From: Bacteriovoracaceae bacterium UBA4573
GTDB taxonomy: Bacteria > Bdellovibrionota > UBA1018 > UBA923
Length of the DNA stretch: 9,407 bases
NCBI GenBank assembly: GCA_002387735.1
Contig: DGKJ01000078.1
Location: forward strand, 50,399 to 59,805
Direction: 5' to 3'
A program made the translations under genes and the position numbers. The notes beneath the pieces are model-generated. The model was not told the DNA's origin and made no database searches. It saw only the letters and a list, made by a program, of their open reading frames with translations. Shown one piece after another: positions 5,180 to 9,407 of this stretch (positions within the stretch are counted from its first letter, which is position 1; the number at the start of each line of letters is the position of its first letter).

Positions 5180-7714
5180 TTAGTCCCTTACTACAAAATT
5201 TACAAGTTTACCTGGTACGACAATCGTTTTCACGACCGTTTTACCCGCAATAAAGTTCTGCACTTTTGCATCGCTCGAAGCCAACCGTTCGAGTTCCTTT
5301 TGATCGGTGCCCGGGGCCACGAAAAGATTAGCTCGAAGTTTTCCGTTCACCTGCACCACGATGGTCAAGGTTTCCGCCTCTACCGCATGGGGATCGAAGC
5401 TCAACCAAGGTTGATCTACCAACAAACCTGCCCCGCCGATGCGTTCCCACAGTTCCTCGGTCGTGTGAGGCGCGAACGGATTTAAAAGTCGCAAAATAAT
5501 CTCGCAAGTTTCGCGCAATACGCTTCTTGCCGAAACATCATGCAACTTCTCTTTAGGTACGCCGTAAGCTTCGTTGACGAGTTCCATGATCGACGCGATT
5601 GCGGCGTTAAAATGAAAATCTCGGTCGATATCTTCCGTTACTTTTTTAATGGTTAAATGAGCCTTGGCCCGAAGCTTTTTTATTTCCGGGGTGACGATCT
5701 CGCGATGCGTGCCGCTGTACCCGGGCACACCCTTGAGCTCAGCAGCCAGCGGCTGGATCAAGCGCCATACGCGACCTAAAAAGCGAAAGGACCCTTCGAC
5801 ACCCTGATCGCTCCATTCCAAAGTTTTTTCTGGAGGAGCCGCGAACAATGAAAACATGCGGGTCGTGTCGGCACCAAATTTCGCGATCAAAGAATTGGGA
5901 TCAACAACGTTTCCCTTGCTTTTACTCATCTTGGCGCCGTCTTTGTAAACAATGCCTTGATTGAGGAGATTCTTCGCAGGTTCACGCCCTACCGATTTCG
6001 GCAAAAATCCCAAGTCCTGCAGCACGCGGTGAAAAAACCGAAAATACAAGCAGTGCATGGTCGCATGTTCGACTCCACCAATGTACTGGTCTAGCGGTAA
6101 CCACTTGGAGACCTCTTCCGCATCAAACGGAACATCCCGTTTGAGTGAAGCAAATCGCACGTAATACCAACTTGATTCAACAAACGTGTCCATCGTGTCA
6201 GTATCGCGCACACCTTCTTTTCCACATTTCGGGCATGGCGCTTTTAGGAATTTGGCACTCTTTGCTAACGGGCTTGCCCCTTCACCAGTAAACTCAACGT
6301 CTTCCGGAAGCGTCACAGGCAAATCTTTTTCGGGAACAGGTACGGCCCCACAGGAATTACAGTGAATTATAGGGATCGGTGCGCCCCAATAACGCTGCCG
6401 CGAAACGCCCCAGTCACGCAACTTATACTGCGTGCGGGGGCCGCCCAATTTCTTTTGGGAAAGATACGCAGCAATTTCCCGCTGCGCCTTTTCACTTTCC
6501 ACGCCCGAAAAACGATCCGAATTCGTCAGCACACCGAGTTCGGTAAAAGCTTTTTCATTAACGTCACCGGTCAACTGCTCGGCGAAGTGGTCGTGCTGGG
6601 AGATTTTGGGTACGATCACCTCTCGAATTGGAAGTTGGTACTTCAACGCAAACGCGTGGTCGCGCTCGTCGTGAGCTGGTACCGCCATCACTGCGCCAGT
6701 CCCGTAATCCGTTAGTACAAAGTTAGCAGTATACAACGGCACTTCCTCGCCGTTCATGGGGTTTTTTACTTTTACCCCAAGAGGGACTCCCTCTTTGACG
6801 AAGTTGGCGTCGGTTCGCTTAATTTTGTCGATCTTGCGTACCTTTTCGACAAACGCTTCGACTTCTTTTTCCCGGCCCCCGGCCTTGGCGAGCTGCAAAG
6901 TGAGCGGGTGTTCGGGAGCTAAACTTACAAACGTAACCCCAAAAATCGTGTCGGGCCGAGTAGTGAAAATGGCAATTTTTGTACCGGCCATTGGCCCTTC
7001 AGCCACCACAAACTCAGCTTCCGCGCCGAACGATTTTCCGATCCAATGCCGCTGCTGCGAAACCACACGTTCTGGCCACCCTTTAAGGTCTTCGAGGCCA
7101 CTCAACAGTTCCTCTGCGTATTCGGTCACCTTAAAGAACCACTGAGTGAGTTCTTTAGTGGTTGTTTCCGATTCACAGCGCCAGCATTTGCCGTCTTCAA
7201 CCTGTTCGTTGGCCAACACTGTGTTGCAGCTTTCGCACCAATTAACGGTCGATAGTTTGCGGTAGGCCAATCCTTTTTCGAGCATTTTTATAAAAAACAA
7301 CTGCTCCCAGCGATAGTACTCTGGCGTGCAGGTGGCCAGTTCGCGTCGCCAATCGAAAAGGCAACCCATTTGCACGAACTGCTTTCTCATGTACTCAATG
7401 TTTTTGTAGGTCCAAGTTGCCGGATGAGTCTTATTTTTGATGGCCGCGTTCTCGGCCGGTAAACCAAAGGCATCCCACCCCATGGGGTGAAGAACGTCAT
7501 AGCCCTGCGCTTTTTTGTAGCGCGCAATTACATCGCCGATGGAGTAGTTGCGCACGTGTCCCATGTGAATCGTCCCTGATGGGTACGGGAACATTTCTAA
7601 GACGTAGTATTTCTTTTTTTTGGGCTCGGGACCTACTTCAAAAACTTTTTGGTCCGCCCATCTTTTCTGCCACTTGGCATCAAGGGTTGCTGGCTCGTAA
7701 TTTTCATCGCTCAT
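5180..7714 (-). CDS. leuS: Leucyl-tRNA synthetase
   Basis: 844 residues, class Ia aminoacyl-tRNA synthetase charging tRNA-Leu with leucine in the cytoplasm. Seen: the HIGH-type motif HMGH (50-53, in PYPSGTIHMGH); first zinc site C160, C163, C177, C180; the CP1 editing domain with TTRPDTIFG (251-259) and AVPAHDERD with the catalytic-type Asp349, so proofreading looks intact; a second CxxC pair C452/C455 and C494/C497; WGVSRQRYWG (435-444); the DQYIGGVEHATMH block; and KMSKS (595-599). The anticodon-binding and C-terminal domains (LeuRS tail with VQVNGKLRANL) complete it. The leucine-specific insertion that precedes KMSKS in E. coli is absent: QGIVYKDGAKMSKS is continuous. The ATG at 7714 overlaps the HD-GYP stop (ATGA), and the bases upstream (ATATAGCTTTCT) have no Shine-Dalgarno match, so start depends on coupling. 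lptE follows 5 bases downstream. Confidence 0.98.
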   Translation of the reverse strand: MSDENYEPATLDAKWQKRWADQKVFEVGPEPKKKKYYVLEMFPYPSGTIHMGHVRNYSIGDVIARYKKAQGYDVLHPMGWDAFGLPAENAAIKNKTHPATWTYKNIEYMRKQFVQMGCLFDWRRELATCTPEYYRWEQLFFIKMLEKGLAYRKLSTVNWCESCNTVLANEQVEDGKCWRCESETTTKELTQWFFKVTEYAEELLSGLEDLKGWPERVVSQQRHWIGKSFGAEAEFVVAEGPMAGTKIAIFTTRPDTIFGVTFVSLAPEHPLTLQLAKAGGREKEVEAFVEKVRKIDKIKRTDANFVKEGVPLGVKVKNPMNGEEVPLYTANFVLTDYGTGAVMAVPAHDERDHAFALKYQLPIREVIVPKISQHDHFAEQLTGDVNEKAFTELGVLTNSDRFSGVESEKAQREIAAYLSQKKLGGPRTQYKLRDWGVSRQRYWGAPIPIIHCNSCGAVPVPEKDLPVTLPEDVEFTGEGASPLAKSAKFLKAPCPKCGKEGVRDTDTMDTFVESSWYYVRFASLKRDVPFDAEEVSKWLPLDQYIGGVEHATMHCLYFRFFHRVLQDLGFLPKSVGREPAKNLLNQGIVYKDGAKMSKSKGNVVDPNSLIAKFGADTTRMFSLFAAPPEKTLEWSDQGVEGSFRFLGRVWRLIQPLAAELKGVPGYSGTHREIVTPEIKKLRAKAHLTIKKVTEDIDRDFHFNAAIASIMELVNEAYGVPKEKLHDVSARSVLRETCEIILRLLNPFAPHTTEELWERIGGAGLLVDQPWLSFDPHAVEAETLTIVVQVNGKLRANLFVAPGTDQKELERLASSDAKVQNFIAGKTVVKTIVVPGKLVNFVVRD

Positions 7715-8712
7715 AGAAAGCTATATCGCAAAATTTTAACCGCTTTTTCCAGCTTTTTCGCATCGAGCTTAGATTCAAAGTCGCGCTCGAGTTTTTCGAT
7801 GGCCTCCGAGCAGCGCTCAGCAATGGTATTTAGTTTGGATTCAGAAATAAGATTGTCATAGGTGTTGGCAATCGCGACCAGTCGCGCAAGGTCATAAACG
7901 GCAAGGCCCTTTAATTTATTGGGGTAGCCCGATCCATCTAAAAACTCGTGGTGTTGGGCCACCATTAACTTCACTTCGTTGGGGATCTCTTTGTTAGCAT
8001 CCAGAAAATCACGCCCGAGAACCGGGTGTTTCTGCATTTCAGGGTCGTCGGAACCAGTCAATCCACCATCGGAGCGCGTTTCGATCAGCACCTTTCCGAT
8101 ATCGTGAAAAAGCCCCCCGAGCGCCAAGTTTTCCAGAATAACTTGGTGAGAATAACCCATTCGAAGTCCCAAAAACACACAAAGCATGGAAACGTTCACC
8201 GAATGATCCACAGCGCCTTTGGCGTAACGTTGAAGCTGTTGAATATTGTTAATCGCGAAGGGTTTTCGCATGAACTCCGTGACGACCCGTTTGGAAACAT
8301 CTACCGCGGCGGCAACCTGTTTGTCGTCCTTGGGGTTGGAAAATATATCCATGATCGCCCGGCGCTGGTCCATGGCTGCTTGAGCAATCGGCGCCGCTTC
8401 GGCGTTGGCCGCTACTGCTGGTTCGAGGGCCGTATCGGCAGCCTCGGTGTTTTTCACCCAACGATCGAAAGCCATGCGATCGACTTCGTCGAAAAAAATA
8501 TAACGGACCCGATTAAAGACGAGTTTATCGTACTCTGCGGGCTCGATAGGGTCATCTTTGGATCGATAACGCACCATGCGATGGCCGAGACACAGGAAAA
8601 TGGCTCCTGGCAGCGGTTTTCCCGTAGAAATTTTTAGCAGCGGTAACGAAACAAATGTCGCATCACCGTATTTTGACTCATTTGGTTCACCGGAGTTCTT
8701 GTCGTTACCCAT
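7711..8712 (-). CDS. HD-GYP domain protein, possible cyclic-di-GMP phosphodiesterase or sensor, with altered metal site
   Basis: 333 residues, cytoplasmic (no signal or membrane segment). Residues 20-85 form the N-terminal domain often found before HD-GYP in deltaproteobacteria (VSLPLLKISTGKPLPGAIFLCLGHRMVRY). Residues 88-116 are an Ala-rich linker. The HD-GYP domain (about 140-290) has H170, H203-D204 and K207 (in HDIGK), H229, H254-H255, D259 and G262-Y263-P264 (in HHEFLDGSGYP). The last Asp of the H...HD...D set, in the usual ADVYDAL, is Asn283 (IANTYDNL), and the usual TSDRPYR after it is missing. Known: HD-GYP enzymes hydrolyse c-di-GMP with two or three bound metals; substitution of that Asp should weaken or change activity. 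It may be a weak enzyme, a binder, or act on another substrate. The ATG at 8712 has only a weak AGAAGA upstream. It heads the operon with leuS, lptE and holA. A candidate promoter lies inside the divergent dciA-like gene. Confidence 0.85.
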   Translation of the reverse strand: MGNDKNSGEPNESKYGDATFVSLPLLKISTGKPLPGAIFLCLGHRMVRYRSKDDPIEPAEYDKLVFNRVRYIFFDEVDRMAFDRWVKNTEAADTALEPAVAANAEAAPIAQAAMDQRRAIMDIFSNPKDDKQVAAAVDVSKRVVTEFMRKPFAINNIQQLQRYAKGAVDHSVNVSMLCVFLGLRMGYSHQVILENLALGGLFHDIGKVLIETRSDGGLTGSDDPEMQKHPVLGRDFLDANKEIPNEVKLMVAQHHEFLDGSGYPNKLKGLAVYDLARLVAIANTYDNLISESKLNTIAERCSEAIEKLERDFESKLDAKKLEKAVKILRYSFL

Positions 8713-8737
8713 CTATTCTTCTAAGGTAACCCTGGTA

Positions 8738-9025
8738 ATGAAGAATTTAAAGGCGATTCTCAATAATATCCTGGATTCGAACCCCTACTACAAAGGGCAC
8801 AAGGTTGAACTGCAGATTCTAGAAAAATGGCCCGAAACTGTGGGGGCTCGAATCGCGCAACATTGTACGCCCGAACGCTTCACCGACGACGGAACTCTTA
8901 TTGTGTCGTCTAACAATAGTGCCTGGCTTCACCAACTGAAGTACCTAGAGCCTCAGATCGTCACCAAGCTCAATAAAGCTCTCGGTGAGGACCGCATAAA
9001 ACAACTACGATTTCGATTGCGTTAG
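8738..9025 (+). CDS. dciA: DUF721 / DciA-like protein (possible replicative-helicase loader)
   Basis: 95 residues from the ATG at 8738. Upstream in-frame sequence (from 8576) overlaps the antisense of the HD-GYP gene and has no family match, so the ATG is preferred; a weak AAGG at 8723-8726 precedes it by 11 bases. Seen: WPETVGARIAQHCTPERFTDDGTLIVSSNNSAWLHQLKYLEPQIV. This matches the DUF721 pattern of W..IVG..IA.HT.P....G.L.V...S.AW...L..L...IL, followed by LNKALGEDRIKQLRFRLR (ln..lg...v..irfr). Known: DciA proteins with this domain load or stimulate the DnaB helicase at replication origins in bacteria that lack DnaC/DnaI. This copy is nearly the bare domain and lacks the extended tail of longer DciA proteins. 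It is divergent from the HD-GYP gene with only 25 bases between starts, and ends 21 bases from the convergent gene to its right. Recognition of the family is firm, function here is inference. Confidence 0.78.
   Translation: MKNLKAILNNILDSNPYYKGHKVELQILEKWPETVGARIAQHCTPERFTDDGTLIVSSNNSAWLHQLKYLEPQIVTKLNKALGEDRIKQLRFRLR
8763..8793 (-). promoter_or_regulatory. Candidate promoter of the HD-GYP-leuS operon, inside the dciA-like gene
   Basis: On the minus strand TTGTAG (8788-8793) and TATTAT (8763-8768) resemble -35 and -10 boxes, with a long 19-base spacer. The -10 lies about 50 bases before the HD-GYP ATG. The gap between the divergent starts (25 bases) is too short to hold a promoter, so it must lie in coding sequence, as here. 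The spacer length makes it tentative. Confidence 0.3.
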
Positions 9026-9046
9026 AAGATGAGAAGCTCGGAGTAG

Positions 9047-9407
9047 CTACACCAGGCGTTCTACTAACCACCCGAACGGTACCTTAGGAAAAAAATAAGT
9101 GGCCTTCTGCGGGTAGAGCAACCCCTGACTCGCTCGATCAAAAATGGCTTTCTTCTCGAGCTGCGCCATCTGCAAAACCGTGTCACACTCGTTCTGGGTT
9201 AACATGTTCACCAGACTCTCAATATCCGGACTGGTGCGAAGCTGTGTTCGAGCATTGTCGAGGCCCCCCACCCAGTCAATGGCGTCTTGCTTGTGCACCC
9301 GGACGTAAAAACGTTTTTGGGACTGAATAACCTCGGTCACGTGCGGATCGAACGCTAGTTTTTTATTATCAACACCTTGTATCGACTTGATTTCTTTTTT
9401 TTGAAGC
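9047..9407 (-). CDS. Hypothetical protein, C-terminal 120 residues, cut by right edge
   Basis: The minus-strand frame has no stop and no suitable start up to the window edge, so the gene begins outside. A GTG at 9340 is not supported as a start: the frame reads on upstream through LQKKEIKSIQGVDNKKLAFD. I do not recognise a family. The visible part is polar and soluble, with no membrane segment: a beta-like stretch RFYVRVHKQD (positions 9306-9277), then a helical region rich in Leu, Asn and Gln (ESLVNMLTQNECDTVLQMAQLEKKAIFDRA), ending in an aromatic tail ATYFFPKVPFGWLVERLV that may be a docking or folding segment. Convergent with the dciA-like gene, 21 bases apart, with no clear terminator between them. 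Confidence 0.55.
   Translation of the reverse strand, partial: LQKKEIKSIQGVDNKKLAFDPHVTEVIQSQKRFYVRVHKQDAIDWVGGLDNARTQLRTSPDIESLVNMLTQNECDTVLQMAQLEKKAIFDRASQGLLYPQKATYFFPKVPFGWLVERLV

Noticed and set aside
6362..7145. Several + strand open frames of 80-129 codons
   Set aside because: They are antisense shadows of leuS, whose motifs run continuously across the region.
8026..8637. 203-codon open frame on the + strand
   Set aside because: It is entirely antisense to the HD-GYP gene, which has clear catalytic motifs; the translation shows no family feature.
8771..8787. tRNA T-arm-like string GGTTCGAATCC on the minus strand
   Set aside because: The T-stem does not pair beyond two bases, no acceptor or anticodon arms are found around it, and it lies in the dciA-like coding sequence; it is a palindromic chance match.
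8576..9025. 149-residue version of the dciA-like protein
   Set aside because: The extra 54 residues come from antisense HD-GYP sequence, have no similarity to DUF721, and the ATG at 8738 gives the domain exactly.
9047..9340. Complete 97-residue gene starting at GTG 9340
   Set aside because: The frame stays open to the window edge with plausible coding sequence, and no ribosome binding site precedes that GTG, so it is treated as a partial gene.

Overview
The window reads as chromosomal, mostly housekeeping DNA from a Gram-negative bacterium. An LptE-type LPS-assembly lipoprotein implies an outer membrane. The gene mix (HD-GYP signalling protein with an Ala-rich linker, leuS-lptE-holA block next to rpsT, small secreted orphan proteins) fits a deltaproteobacterial or Bdellovibrio-like lineage; that placement is inference, since no rRNA or lineage marker is present. 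Genes are packed tightly, no gene-free stretch exceeds about 125 bases, and I found no mobile element, CRISPR array, tRNA or rRNA.

Layout, left to right. A radical-SAM lysine 2,3-aminomutase/EpmB-family gene on the + strand is cut by the left edge (1-1008). It converges with a minus-strand run whose transcription order is gltP (3189-1954), an unrecognised 142-residue protein (1882-1454) and a small secreted glycine-zipper-like protein (1377-1015). Divergent from gltP is rpsT (3311-3580, +), encoding ribosomal protein S20. Its probable intrinsic terminator lies inside the 3' end of the convergent holA gene.

The core of the window is a minus-strand operon in the order HD-GYP protein (8712-7711), leuS (7714-5180), lptE (5174-4560), holA (4563-3592). 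Two junctions are 4-base start/stop overlaps (ATGA and TTGA) and the third is a 5-base gap. A cyclic-dinucleotide-type signalling protein is therefore the first gene of an operon for translation (leucyl-tRNA synthetase), outer-membrane assembly (LptE) and replication (DNA polymerase III delta). leuS has no visible Shine-Dalgarno sequence, so its translation probably depends on the HD-GYP reading frame.

Divergent from the HD-GYP gene, with only 25 bases between start codons, is a minimal DUF721/DciA-like gene (8738-9025, +). It faces the C-terminal part of an unrecognised minus-strand gene that runs off the right edge (9407-9047).

Nothing here is clearly a new multi-gene defence or mobile system. 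The points most worth a second look are the HD-GYP gene (an Asn in place of the last metal-ligand Asp, and its coupling to leuS), the small glycine-zipper secreted protein, and the terminator of rpsT written into the antisense of holA.
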